A DNA stretch of 64,000 nucleotides from Xylanimonas protaetiae (GTDB taxonomy: Bacteria; Actinomycetota; Actinomycetes; Actinomycetales; Cellulomonadaceae): contig NZ_CP035493.1 of assembly GCF_004135385.1 (NCBI RefSeq), positions 3,291,440-3,355,439 on the forward strand, read 5' to 3'. Of the stretch, positions 21,621-29,679 are shown piece after piece (the first letter of the stretch is position 1; every line of letters begins with the position of its first letter). A program made the translations under genes and the position numbers. Under the pieces are notes generated by a model. That model ran no database searches, had not been told where the DNA came from, and worked only from the letters and a program-made list of their open reading frames with translations.

Positions 21621-22294
21621 TGAAGGTCGTCATCGCCGGTGCCGGGTCCGTGGGGCGCTCGATCGCCCGCGAGCTCCTGGGCCACGACCACGAGGTCACG
21701 ATCATCGACAAGAACCCTGCCGCGATGCGTGTCGCGCAGGTGCCCGAGGCGGACTGGCTGCTGGCGGACGCCTGCGAGCTGCCGACGCTCGAGAACGCGG
21801 CGGTGGCCGACGCGGACGTCGTCGTCGGGGCGACCGGCGACGACAAGGCGAACCTCGTCTTCTCGCTGCTGTGCAAGACGGAGTTCGGGGTGCCGCGCAC
21901 CGTCGCACGCGTCAACAACCCGCGCAACGAGTGGATGTTCGACGAGTCGTGGGGCGTGGACGTCGCCGTCTCGACGCCCCGCATCATGACGGCGATGGTC
22001 GAGGAGGCCGTCGCCGTCGGCGACGTCGTGAAGATCTTCACCTTCCACCAGTCGGGCGCGGACATCCTCGAGATCACGCTCCCCGCGGACTCGCCGCTCG
22101 TCGGCACGCGCGTGGGTGCCATCGACTGGCCCGCCGACACCGTGCTGGCCTGCATCGTGCGCGGCCCGCGGCCCATCGCCCCGACGCCGGACGACACGCT
22201 CGAGGCCGGCGACGAGCTGCTGCTCGTCAACGGCCGCGAGGTGGAGCCGGAGGTGCTCCAGGAACTGCTGGTGGGCAAGACCCGCCAGGCCTGA
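21620..22294 (+). CDS. ceoC: TrkA-family potassium uptake protein (CeoC-like)
   Basis: 224-aa second RCK protein with the same layout as its neighbour: Rossmann domain beginning 'VVIAGAGSVGRSIARELL' and 'TIIDKNP', then a TrkA-C domain with 'SPLVGTRVGAIDWPADTVLA'. Its ATG overlaps the preceding stop, so the two should be made together and probably form a hetero-oligomer. It ends 20 bases before a perfect 19-bp hairpin separating it from the convergent DUF3159 gene. Confidence 0.88.
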   Translation: MKVVIAGAGSVGRSIARELLGHDHEVTIIDKNPAAMRVAQVPEADWLLADACELPTLENAAVADADVVVGATGDDKANLVFSLLCKTEFGVPRTVARVNNPRNEWMFDESWGVDVAVSTPRIMTAMVEEAVAVGDVVKIFTFHQSGADILEITLPADSPLVGTRVGAIDWPADTVLACIVRGPRPIAPTPDDTLEAGDELLLVNGREVEPEVLQELLVGKTRQA

Positions 22295-22314
22295 GAACCG
22301 CTCCGTCACACGAG

Positions 22315-22353
22315 ACGGGCGGCCCCGAGGATCGGATCCTCGGGGCCGCCCGT
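22315..22353. terminator. Bidirectional hairpin terminator
   Basis: Perfect 19-bp inverted repeat (22315-22333 with 22335-22353) with a minimal loop, centred between the convergent trkA and DUF3159 genes. Confidence 0.85.
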
Positions 22354-22363
22354 CGTACGTCCG

Positions 22364-23152
22364 TCACCGCGCGGGGTCGGAGGGCTCCCGCTCGGGCTCG
22401 CCAGGAGCGGCCGCATGGTGGTCGGTGTGCGCCCCGCGCACCACGGCCCATGTCAGCCACAGCACCAGGCCCCACAGGGGCACGCCGAGCACCAGGCGCG
22501 CGGTGCCGAGCCACCCGACCGAGTTGTCGAGGTAGAGCGGCAGCTGCACGGCGAGGCGCAGGGCGAACATGCCCACCCACAGCCACGTCGCGAGCGTGTA
22601 GCGCCGGACCAGGTCGCGGTTCTTACGCCAGGCGACCATCACCGCGAGCGGGTTGGCGCCGGCGGCGGCCTGCTCGCGCGCGGTGTCAGCGGTGAGCCCG
22701 GCGCGCAGCATCTCGACGAACAGCCCGACGGCGGGCCACCGGACCGCGATCGACACGAGCACGGCGACCAGGTAGATCGCGTTCGTCCACAGGCCCCAGG
22801 CGAAGAAGTTCTGCGCCTCGCCCGAGCGCCACGCCCAGAAGACGCCGACGCCGATGCCGAGGAGCCCGCCGAGCGCCTGCGTCGCGGGCGTGCGCTGCGC
22901 GAGCCGCAGCACCACGGCGACGAGGGCGGCGCCGGCCGCGGAGCCGATCGCCCAGCTCAGGTTGGCCGAGACCACGTAGACGACGACGAAGAGCGTGCCG
23001 GGCAGCAGCGCCTCGACGACGCCGCGCACGCCGCCGACGGCCTCCGAGAACGAGAACGTCTCCCCCGTGACGGCCTGCATGCCGCGGCGCGCGGCCGGCG
23101 GTGCGACGGCGGGGACCGCCGCAGGCACCTGCTCGGGAGGCGGGGCGCTCAC
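22364..23152 (-). CDS. DUF3159 membrane protein
   Basis: 262-aa integral membrane protein with about six helices. It has the conserved DUF3159 opening around 'GGVRGVVEALLPGTLFVVVY' and the 'LRLAQRTPATQALGGLLGI' and 'FFAWGLWTNAIYL' blocks. Function is unknown; the family is nearly restricted to actinobacteria. The GTG at 23152 overlaps the stop of the OB-fold gene (GTGA). I recall the M. tuberculosis counterpart pair as Rv2693c-Rv2694c. Confidence 0.8.
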   Translation of the reverse strand: MSAPPPEQVPAAVPAVAPPAARRGMQAVTGETFSFSEAVGGVRGVVEALLPGTLFVVVYVVSANLSWAIGSAAGAALVAVVLRLAQRTPATQALGGLLGIGVGVFWAWRSGEAQNFFAWGLWTNAIYLVAVLVSIAVRWPAVGLFVEMLRAGLTADTAREQAAAGANPLAVMVAWRKNRDLVRRYTLATWLWVGMFALRLAVQLPLYLDNSVGWLGTARLVLGVPLWGLVLWLTWAVVRGAHTDHHAAAPGEPEREPSDPAR

Positions 23153-23517
23153 TCGCCCGCCCTCGGCTTCAGCTCGTAGCGCGGGTTGTACATCGTGCGG
23201 CGCCCCTCGGCCTCGCACACCATCCCGTCCACGCGGATGCGACGGCCCGGCTCGATGCCGGCGATGGTGCGCCGGCCCAGCCAGACGAGGTCGAGCGAGC
23301 CCGACCCGTCGTACAGCTCCGCCTCGACCGACGGCACGCCCTGGCGGGGACGCAGCACGACGGAGCGCAGCACGCCCGCGGCCTTGCCGCGCTCCCGCAG
23401 CGGGAGGTCGCCGACGGCGCGGCAGCCCGTCCACTTGGCGGCCTCGACGCGCTCCTCGCCGGCGGCCACCGTGTCGGCGGACGCGATCACCTGCCTCAGG
23501 GCAGTGCGCAACGACAT
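23149..23517 (-). CDS. OB-fold nucleic acid-binding domain protein
   Basis: 122-aa soluble protein. After 'AAKWTGCRAVGDLPLRERG' it carries an OB-fold (about 35-120) with the family core 'AELYDGSGSLDLVWLGRR' and 'IRVDGMVCEAEGRRTMYNP', as in the tRNA-anticodon/RecG wedge class of OB domains. A role with nucleic acid is plausible but unproven. The start is the ATG at 23517; in-frame codons upstream overlap the DUF3710 tail and look non-coding. It is coupled to the DUF3159 membrane protein by a 4-base overlap. Confidence 0.78.
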   Translation of the reverse strand: MSLRTALRQVIASADTVAAGEERVEAAKWTGCRAVGDLPLRERGKAAGVLRSVVLRPRQGVPSVEAELYDGSGSLDLVWLGRRTIAGIEPGRRIRVDGMVCEAEGRRTMYNPRYELKPRAGE

Positions 23518-23533
23518 CGTGGGTCCCGGTTCC

Positions 23534-24289
23534 TCAGCGGATCTCGGTGATCTCCGGCCCGCGCGTGAGCGGGTCGAAGCTGGGCGTCGCGGGAGCGGCA
23601 CCCTCGGGGCCGGCCGGGGCGGGGCCGCCCTGGTTCGGCATGGTCAGCGCGAGCAGGTCGCGCGGCGGGCGCGGGCTGTCGTCGCGCACGACGACGACGT
23701 TCGCGAAGACGGACTCGAGCGGCTTGGCCGCCTCGACGTCCACGGCGGCCTGTCCGGTCAGCACACCGCGCAGGAACCAGCGCGGGCCGTCGACGCCGAT
23801 GAAGCGCACCGGGCGGACGGCAGGGCTGCCGTCGGGCATCTGCGCGGGCATGCGGGCGAGGAGCTCGCGGCCGAACGGGCCGGGGACGTCGTCCACGGTG
23901 CCGCCCTGCTGCGTGACGGACGCGGCGAGCTCGTCGCGCACCTCGTCCCAGATGCCCCACGTGCGCGGCGCGGCGAACGCCTGCACCTGGAGCACCGACT
24001 GGCCGAGCGTCGCGGAGACGCCGGTGACCTTCTGCGTGGTCTTCTCGATCTCCATGCGCAGGCCCAGGCCCGGCATGACGGGGAGCCAGATGGCACCGAG
24101 GTCGACGCGCGGACCCATGGTGCGCACGTCGGCGGCGTCGAACGGGCCGCGCTGCGGGGCCTCGGACCCGGCGTTCGCAGACTGCGCCGCGGCGTCGGGG
24201 GTGGTCTCGGTGGTGGGCTCGTCAGCCACGGCCTCGGCCTGCGGCTGGGTGTCCTCACTCTGCGACGCGTTGCGCCGGAACAGACCCAC
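23534..24289 (-). CDS. DUF3710 protein
   Basis: 251-aa protein beginning 'VGLFRRNAS', with a disordered acidic/polar stretch (about 6-45) and then the DUF3710 domain. That domain runs from 'RVDLGAIWLPVMPGLGLRME' through 'FAAPRTWGIWDEVRDELA' to 'PRWFLRGVLTGQAA' and 'VVVVRDDSPRPPRDLLAL'. Function is unknown; conserved across actinobacteria next to dut. The GTG at 24289 has AAGGAG six bases upstream, which decides against the ATG at 24304. Same strand and close to the OB-fold gene (16 bp), so dut, DUF3710, OB and DUF3159 may share transcripts. Confidence 0.8.
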   Translation of the reverse strand: MGLFRRNASQSEDTQPQAEAVADEPTTETTPDAAAQSANAGSEAPQRGPFDAADVRTMGPRVDLGAIWLPVMPGLGLRMEIEKTTQKVTGVSATLGQSVLQVQAFAAPRTWGIWDEVRDELAASVTQQGGTVDDVPGPFGRELLARMPAQMPDGSPAVRPVRFIGVDGPRWFLRGVLTGQAAVDVEAAKPLESVFANVVVVRDDSPRPPRDLLALTMPNQGGPAPAGPEGAAPATPSFDPLTRGPEITEIR

Positions 24290-24424
24290 GCGGGGCTCCT
24301 TCACTCGGTTGCCGGAGGCGCCGCGGCACCGTCCAGATGGTCATTTCCACAGTAGCCCGGATGCGCGGCGTTCTGGTCACCGCGTCCACCGAGTCACCCC
24401 CGTGGGGTCACGTCTGCGCGCCCG

Positions 24425-24910
24425 TCACGCCCGCGCGGCCGCCCAGCCGCCGCTCGACCCGAAGCCGCCCTCGCCGCGGTGCGACCCGGGCAGCACCTCG
24501 GCCTGCAGGAACCGCGCCTTCTCGACCTTCTGGATGACCAGCTGGGCCACGCGGTCGCCGCGCTGGAGCCGGACGGGCTCGGCGACGTCGGTGTTGAGGA
24601 GGGTGACCCGCAGCTCGCCGCGGTAGCCCGCGTCGACGGTGCCAGGCGCGTTGACGATCGTGAGGCCGTGCCTGGCCGCCAGCCCGGAGCGCGGGTGCAC
24701 GAACGCCGCGTACCCGTCGGGCAGCGCGATCGCGACGCCCGTGGGCACGGTGACGCGGCCCTGCGGCGGGATCTCGACGTCGACGGTGGTCACCAGGTCG
24801 GCGCCGGCGTCGCCCGGGTGGGCGTACGCGGGCACCGGCACGACGTCGTCGAGCAGGCGGATCAGGACGTCGACCGTCGTGTCGGACGGGGGCTGCGGGT
24901 GGTCGGTCAC
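24425..24910 (-). CDS. dut: dUTP diphosphatase
   Basis: 161-aa trimeric dUTPase that hydrolyses dUTP to dUMP, keeping uracil out of DNA and feeding thymidylate synthesis. All five motifs are visible: 'HPGDAGADL', 'PRSGLA', 'PGTVDAGYRGEL', 'RGDRVAQLVI' and the C-terminal 'GEGGFGSSG', with the aromatic Phe. The catalytic Asp is in motif 3. The start is the GTG at 24910, 6 bases after TACGCT (leaderless). Divergent from the DUF3093 gene with only 47 bp between starts. Confidence 0.93.
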   Translation of the reverse strand: MTDHPQPPSDTTVDVLIRLLDDVVPVPAYAHPGDAGADLVTTVDVEIPPQGRVTVPTGVAIALPDGYAAFVHPRSGLAARHGLTIVNAPGTVDAGYRGELRVTLLNTDVAEPVRLQRGDRVAQLVIQKVEKARFLQAEVLPGSHRGEGGFGSSGGWAAARA

Positions 24911-24916
24911 GGGCGA

Positions 24917-24922
24917 AGCGTA
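24917..24922 (-). promoter_or_regulatory. Leaderless -10 box of dut (TACGCT)
   Basis: TACGCT on the minus strand, 6 bases before the dut GTG. The oppositely directed CAGGAT (24946-24951) sits 6 bases before the DUF3093 ATG, giving a 47-bp divergent promoter pair. Confidence 0.55.
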
Positions 24923-24957
24923 CGCGGGCCGTGTCCCGGGCGGGGCAGGATGGGCCT

Positions 24958-25500
24958 ATGAGCACCGTCTCCCCCACCGCCAGGCAGTTCCGCGAGCGTC
25001 TCGTGCCCGGTCCCGGCCTGCTGGCCGCTCTCGCCGGGGTGGGGCTGCTGCTGCTGATCGTGATGCTGCCGGTCTGGCCCACCGCGGCGTGGGTCGCCGG
25101 CGTGGCCGCGGCGGTCGTGTGCGTCGGCGCCGCCGTGCTCCGGGCGCCCCTCGTCGAGGTCGCCGGGGGCGAGCTGCGGGCGGGGCGGGCGCACGTGCCC
25201 GCGGCGCTGCTGGGCGACGTCGTCGTGCTGGCGACGCGCGAGCAGCGCGCCGCCGAGCTCGGGGCACGCCTGGACGCGCGGGCCCACGTCGTGCTGGTGT
25301 CGTCGGTGCCGACGGCGGTGCGCGTCGCCCTGCACGACCCGGCCGACCCGACGCCCTACTGGATCGTCTCGTCGCGCCGCCCCGAGGAGCTCGCGGCGGC
25401 GCTGCGCGCCCAGGTCGCCGGGACGGAGCGGGGCGCCGGGACGGGTGAGGGCGCCGGGGACGGCCCGGGTACCGCAAAGGCCGTCACGCCCGAGGCGTGA
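24958..25500 (+). CDS. DUF3093 membrane protein
   Basis: 180-aa protein of the DUF3093 family. It opens with 'FRERLVPGPGLLAALAGVG', followed by two membrane helices (about 17-60), and a cytosolic domain with 'RAPLVEVAGGELRAGRAHVP', 'LDARAHVVL' and 'PTPYWIVSSRRPEELAAAL'. Function is unknown. The ATG at 24958 follows CAGGAT by 6 bases; an earlier in-frame start at 24931 would overlap the dut promoter. The last codons form the left arm of a terminator hairpin. Confidence 0.8.
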   Translation: MSTVSPTARQFRERLVPGPGLLAALAGVGLLLLIVMLPVWPTAAWVAGVAAAVVCVGAAVLRAPLVEVAGGELRAGRAHVPAALLGDVVVLATREQRAAELGARLDARAHVVLVSSVPTAVRVALHDPADPTPYWIVSSRRPEELAAALRAQVAGTERGAGTGEGAGDGPGTAKAVTPEA

Positions 25501-25507
25501 CGGCCTT
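25477..25507. terminator. Bidirectional hairpin terminator
   Basis: Perfect 14-bp stem (25477-25490 with 25494-25507), three-base loop, overlapping the DUF3093 stop codon and lying before the convergent DUF4193 stop. Confidence 0.8.
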
Positions 25508-25531
25508 CCACGGTTCGTCGGGTGTCCGCGG

Positions 25532-25831
25532 TCAGGCCGCGCACTCCGAGCAGACCATCTGGCCGTTCTTCTCGTAGGCCAGCTGGCTGCGGTGGTGGAC
25601 GAGGAAGCAGGACGTGCAGGTGAACTCGTCCGCCTGGCGCGGGAGAACGCGCACGGCGAGCTCCTCGCCCGAGAGGTCGGCGCCGGGGAGCTCGAAGCCC
25701 TCCGCCGCTTCCGTCTCGTCCTCGTCGACGACACCCGACGACTTGTCGGAACGGCGGGCCTGGAGCTCCTGAATGGAGTCGGACTCCACGTCCTCGTCGT
25801 TCTTGCGGGGGGCGTCGTAGTCGGTTGCCAT
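25532..25831 (-). CDS. DUF4193 zinc-ribbon-like protein
   Basis: 99-aa acidic protein. The N-terminal half is disordered and Asp/Glu-rich. The C-terminal half has two C-x2-C pairs (C72/C75 and C94/C97) around 'FLVHHRSQLAYEKNG', consistent with a zinc ribbon. Actinobacterial DUF4193 family, function unknown; acidic tail plus zinc ribbon suggests binding to RNA polymerase or another macromolecule (speculative). The frame is open far upstream, but only the reading from 'MATDYDAPRK' has the family start. Confidence 0.85.
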   Translation of the reverse strand: MATDYDAPRKNDEDVESDSIQELQARRSDKSSGVVDEDETEAAEGFELPGADLSGEELAVRVLPRQADEFTCTSCFLVHHRSQLAYEKNGQMVCSECAA

Positions 25832-26031
25832 CTGTGAGGTCACGCTCCGTGAGTCGGGATCGGTACGCGCTGATAATGCTTGGGCCGCGGGTTTTGTTCC
25901 CGGTCGGCCCACGGATTGTGCCCCATGTGGACTGTCCGCGCGAGGTGTTCTCGGCCACTTCGCCAAAAATGCCCCGTGAACTGCGGTGATACGGATCACC
26001 ACAGGCACGTTCCCCGCCAGCGGGACGCGCG

Positions 26032-26886
26032 TCAGGCGCCATCCGGGGCGTCGGCGTCGGCGGCCTCGAGGATGTCGACGAGCTCGTCGAGGGCGGCGCC
26101 TCGCCCCGCGACCGTCATGGCGAGCCCGGCGCGGGCGCCGCGCAGCCCGACGACGCGGGCGCCCGCCTCGGTCGCGACGAGCGACCCGGCGGCCATGTCC
26201 CACGGGTTGAGGCCGCGCTCGTAGTACAGGTCGTAGGAGCCCTGCGCGAGCAGGCACAGGTCCACGGCGGCCGAGCCGAGCCGGCGGATGTCGCGCACGC
26301 GCGGGAGCACCTGGGTCAGCACCCGGGCCTGCGCCGCGCGACGGGAGGCCGCGTAGCCGAACCCCGTGGCGGTGAGGCTGCGGGCGAGCGGCGCGGGCTC
26401 CACGGGGCGCAGCGCCACGCCGTCGACCGTCGCGCCCTCGCCCAGGCCGGCGGTCCACGTGCGGTCGGCGACGACGTCGTGCACGCACCCCGCCAGGACG
26501 GTCCACTCGGCCGGGTCCGGCGGCCCGCTGACGACGGCGACGGACACCGACCACGACGCGACCCCGTAGAGGTAGTTCACGGTGCCGTCGATCGGGTCGA
26601 CGACCCACGTGAGCCCGCTCGTGCCGGGCACGTCGTCGCCCTCCTCGCCGAGGATCGCGTCCTGCGGGCGCTCCTGCGTGAGGCGCGCCACGAGGAGCTC
26701 CTCGACGGCACGGTCCATGGCGGTCACGGGGTCGACGTCGGAGGACTTGGTGTCGGCGACGACGACCTGCTCCGGGCGGCGGGCGCGCACGACGGCGCCG
26801 GCCTCGGTGGCCAGCGACGTGGCCAGCGCGCGCAGGGACGCGATGGTGACGTCGTCGGGCAGGGGCGGGATGTTCGCGGAGGTCAC
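26032..26886 (-). CDS. suhB: Inositol monophosphatase family protein
   Basis: 284-aa IMPase-fold phosphatase. The metal-site motifs are present: 'ILGEEGDD', 'WVVDPIDGTVNYLYG' and 'GLNPWDMAAGSLVATEAG'. It should dephosphorylate inositol-1-phosphate or a similar sugar phosphate for inositol lipids or mycothiol; related enzymes also act on histidinol phosphate or FBP. The GTG at 26886 overlaps the stop of the upstream TRIC gene (GTGA). M. tuberculosis has suhB at the matching place in this block, as I recall it. Confidence 0.85.
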   Translation of the reverse strand: MTSANIPPLPDDVTIASLRALATSLATEAGAVVRARRPEQVVVADTKSSDVDPVTAMDRAVEELLVARLTQERPQDAILGEEGDDVPGTSGLTWVVDPIDGTVNYLYGVASWSVSVAVVSGPPDPAEWTVLAGCVHDVVADRTWTAGLGEGATVDGVALRPVEPAPLARSLTATGFGYAASRRAAQARVLTQVLPRVRDIRRLGSAAVDLCLLAQGSYDLYYERGLNPWDMAAGSLVATEAGARVVGLRGARAGLAMTVAGRGAALDELVDILEAADADAPDGA

Positions 26887-27578
26887 CGGCCCATCCTCTC
26901 CCGGGAGGACTGGTCGCGGGCACCCCAGCGCCCGCTCCAGCCCGGGCCGGCCGACGGCACCACCCAGCCGAGCCGGAGCGAGACGAGCCGGATGCCGCTG
27001 ACGAGGAGCACCACGGCGATCTGCGTCCACAGGGTGTGCCAGCCCGCCCACCACAGCCCCGCCGTGACGCCCGCCCCGAGGAACGCGGGGATCGCGTAGA
27101 GCTGCCGGTCCGCGAGGACGAGCGGCACCTCGCCCACGAGGATGTCGCGCAGCATGCCGCCGCCGATGCCCGTCAGCACGCCCACCATGACCGACGCGAG
27201 CGGGCCCGCGCCCGACGCGAGGCCCTTCGTGGTGCCGAGCAGGACGAAGAACCCGAGGGCCCACGCGTCCAGGATGATGACGGTGCGGCGCATGCGGGCC
27301 ACGCTCGGGTGGAAGAAGAAGATGACGATGCCGGCGGCCAGGGCCGTGGTCACGAACTGCCAGTTGGAGATGCCGACCGGCGGCGTCGAACCGATGAGGA
27401 GGTCGCGGATCACGCCGCCGCCGAGCCCGACGGCCCAGGAGAGCACGAGCACGCCGAACACGTCGAAGCTCTTGCGCACGCCCGCCAGCCCGCCCGACAG
27501 CGCGGCGAAGAACACCCCCGCGAGCTCCAGCGCACGGTCGTACGGCAGCTCTGCCACCCAGTCCGAGAACCCGTCCAC
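26883..27578 (-). CDS. TRIC-type cation channel family protein (UPF0126)
   Basis: 231-aa membrane protein with seven helices arranged as two inverted-repeat halves. Each half carries the glycine-rich signature: 'FGVLVLSWAVGLGGGVIRDL' and 'GVLTGIGGGMLRDIL'. Bacterial members form trimeric K+/Na+-permeable channels; some YicG/YadS relatives transport glycine, so the substrate is open. The GTG at 27578 follows CAGGAT by 6 bases. It overlaps the IMPase gene by 4 bases, forming an operon. Confidence 0.82.
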   Translation of the reverse strand: MDGFSDWVAELPYDRALELAGVFFAALSGGLAGVRKSFDVFGVLVLSWAVGLGGGVIRDLLIGSTPPVGISNWQFVTTALAAGIVIFFFHPSVARMRRTVIILDAWALGFFVLLGTTKGLASGAGPLASVMVGVLTGIGGGMLRDILVGEVPLVLADRQLYAIPAFLGAGVTAGLWWAGWHTLWTQIAVVLLVSGIRLVSLRLGWVVPSAGPGWSGRWGARDQSSRERMGR

Positions 27579-27719
27579 GGGGTCATCCTGCCCGTCCCGG
27601 CGCTGCCCAGATCGGCGGCACACCGGGGCGCCTGCCGCGATGGCGCGGAAGGCGGTGGCACGCTCGAACCCGTCACGTACGCCGGCGCAGGGCCCGGCAT
27701 GGCCCGCCGAGGAGGAAGC

Positions 27720-28919
27720 ATGGCCGAGCTCGAGCTCGTGAGGCTCGCCCAGGACGGTGGATCGCTCGTCCTGCGCGACGCCGACGGCACGGAACACGCC
27801 CTGCCCGTCACCGATGCGCTGCGTGCCGCGGTCGCGCGCGCCACGCACCCGGCGGACCCCGCGCCCGCCGCCACGCCCGGCCCCGCGACGACGCTCGCCG
27901 CGGGGCCCACCCTGCGCCCCCGCGACCTGCAGGCCCGCCTGCGCGCCGGCGCCACCGCCGAGGAGCTCGCCGCCGAGTCCGGCATCCCCCTGGAGAACGT
28001 GCGCCGCTACGAGTGGCCCGTCCTCACCGAGCGTGAGCACGTCATCGGCATGGTGCGCGCCCACGACGTCCCCGGTCTCGACGGCACGAGCGAGCTCGGC
28101 GCGATCGCCGACTCGCGCCTCGCGGCGCGCGGCGTGCAGCCCGACCACGCCACCTGGACGGCCCGCCGCGAGGGCACGGCCCCGTGGGTCGTGGAGGTGC
28201 GCTTCTCCGCCGGTGACCGCGAGCGCAGCGCCCGTTGGACGTTCGACCTGCGCGGGCGCCTGGTCACGCCGCTCGACGACGAGGCGCGCTGGCTCGGCCA
28301 GCCCGACGACCCGCTGACGCCCGAGGTGCGCGGCGTCCCGTCGCTCGCCGCGCGCCGCGCCCTGCCGGCCGCGGACGACGAGACGGACCTCCTGCTCGAC
28401 GACCTCGCGGGCCGCCGGGGCCAGCGCCCGGCCGGACGCCCTCACCGCGCGCCAACGTCGGCGATCCCCGTGGTCTCCCCGCGGACGCCGCCCGCCGCTG
28501 GGTCCGACGACGGCGACGACAGCTTCCAGGTGATCCCGCTCGGGGACGTGCCCGTGCGGGAACGGACCCCCGTGCGGACGCCGGAGCCCGTGGCGGAGGA
28601 GCGCACCGCCGGGGCGAGCGTCGTCGACCTGGGCCGGTGGAACCCGCGACGCCCGCGCGACAAGTCGGTGTCCCCCGGCGCCGGGCCCGGGGCGACGCAG
28701 CCCGCGCTGCTCACGCCGTCAGGCGCGCCCTCCCGGGACGCCGAGCCGGCCGAGCCCGCGGGTGACGACGCGCGCTCCGCCGCGTCGCCCGCCGCGGTAG
28801 GTGCGGCGCCGCGCCCCGGCACGCCCGCGCGCGGTGTCCCCGCGGCCCGGCGCAAGGGCCGGGCGGCCGTGCCGAGCTGGGACGAGATCGTCTTCGGCGC
28901 CCGCCCCGAACCGTCCTAG
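27720..28919 (+). CDS. sepH: Septation protein SepH
   Basis: 399-aa actinobacterial cell-division protein that binds FtsZ and promotes its filament assembly. The N-terminal DUF3071 domain (about 1-190) has 'LRPRDLQARLRAGATAEELA', an HTH-like motif, and 'RYEWPVLTEREHVIGMVRAH'. A Pro/Ala/Arg-rich disordered middle follows, then a short C-terminal motif 'VPSWDEIVFGARP' that is conserved in SepH. The ATG has GGAGGA upstream. Its stop codon lies within the first copy of a 14-bp tandem repeat (28907-28977). Confidence 0.9.
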   Translation: MAELELVRLAQDGGSLVLRDADGTEHALPVTDALRAAVARATHPADPAPAATPGPATTLAAGPTLRPRDLQARLRAGATAEELAAESGIPLENVRRYEWPVLTEREHVIGMVRAHDVPGLDGTSELGAIADSRLAARGVQPDHATWTARREGTAPWVVEVRFSAGDRERSARWTFDLRGRLVTPLDDEARWLGQPDDPLTPEVRGVPSLAARRALPAADDETDLLLDDLAGRRGQRPAGRPHRAPTSAIPVVSPRTPPAAGSDDGDDSFQVIPLGDVPVRERTPVRTPEPVAEERTAGASVVDLGRWNPRRPRDKSVSPGAGPGATQPALLTPSGAPSRDAEPAEPAGDDARSAASPAAVGAAPRPGTPARGVPAARRKGRAAVPSWDEIVFGARPEPS

Positions 28920-28977
28920 CCGAACCGTCCTGGCCGAACCGTCCTGGCCGGGGCCGTCCTGGCCGAACCGTCCTGAT
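28907..28977. repeat. 14-bp tandem repeat at the sepH stop
   Basis: Five copies of CGAACCGTCCTGGC (14 bp; one is 15 bp), at 28907, 28921, 28935, 28949 and 28964. The first copy contains the sepH TAG stop. The array fills most of the gap to the convergent thymidine kinase gene. Confidence 0.88.
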
Positions 28978-29004
28978 CAGCGCGGTCCTGGTCGGCGCAC
29001 GCGG

Positions 29005-29649
29005 TCAGAGCACCAGCCGCGAGTCGCTCGCCGCGGCGTGCTGCCGTGCCGCGGCCGCCGTCATGCCGCGCATGTGGTGGCGGCGGCACAGCACCTCGTA
29101 GGCCACCACGGCCGCCGACGCCGCCGTGTCCCCCACGACCACCTGCTCGCCCGTGACGACCATGACGCCGTCGACCGTGCGCGCCTGGTGCGTGGCCGGG
29201 CGGCCGCACCAGCACAGGGCCGGCACCTGGAGCACCTCGGTGCGGTCGGCGAGCTCGAGCAGGCGCGCGGACCCGGGGAACAGCCGGGTGCGGAAGTCGG
29301 TCGTGATGCCGAACGCGAAGACGTCGATCTCCACCTCGTCGACGAGCCGCGCGAGCTGCTCGACCTGCGCGGGCGAGTAGAACTGCGCCTCGTCGCACAC
29401 GACGTAGTCGACCGGGCGGCCCTGGCGGCGCTCGTCGGCGACCACCGCCCCGAAGTCGGTGGTCTCGTCCGCCTCCCGGGCCGCCGTCTCCAGACCGAGC
29501 CGCGACGAGATGCGCGCGGCGCCCGCGCGGTCGTGGCGCGTGAACACCAGGCCGACCCGCCCGCGGGCGGCGTAGTTGTAGTCGGTCTGGAGGGCGAGGG
29601 TGGACTTTCCGGAGTCCATGGTGCCGGTGAAGAAGACGAGCTCGGCCAT
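29005..29649 (-). CDS. tdk: Thymidine kinase (type II)
   Basis: 214-aa TK1-like enzyme phosphorylating thymidine in the salvage pathway. P-loop 'GTMDSGKST', 'VVCDEAQFY' with the catalytic-base Glu in D-E-A-Q, lasso-loop region near 'CWCGRPATHQAR', and a C-terminal Cys/His pair 'CRRHH' that probably completes the zinc site. The ATG follows GGAAGGA. Downstream of the phosphodiesterase gene by 30 bp on the same strand. Confidence 0.92.
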   Translation of the reverse strand: MAELVFFTGTMDSGKSTLALQTDYNYAARGRVGLVFTRHDRAGAARISSRLGLETAAREADETTDFGAVVADERRQGRPVDYVVCDEAQFYSPAQVEQLARLVDEVEIDVFAFGITTDFRTRLFPGSARLLELADRTEVLQVPALCWCGRPATHQARTVDGVMVVTGEQVVVGDTAASAAVVAYEVLCRRHHMRGMTAAAARQHAAASDSRLVL

Positions 29650-29679
29650 GAGGGTGATCCTTCCAGGTCGCGGGCGCGG

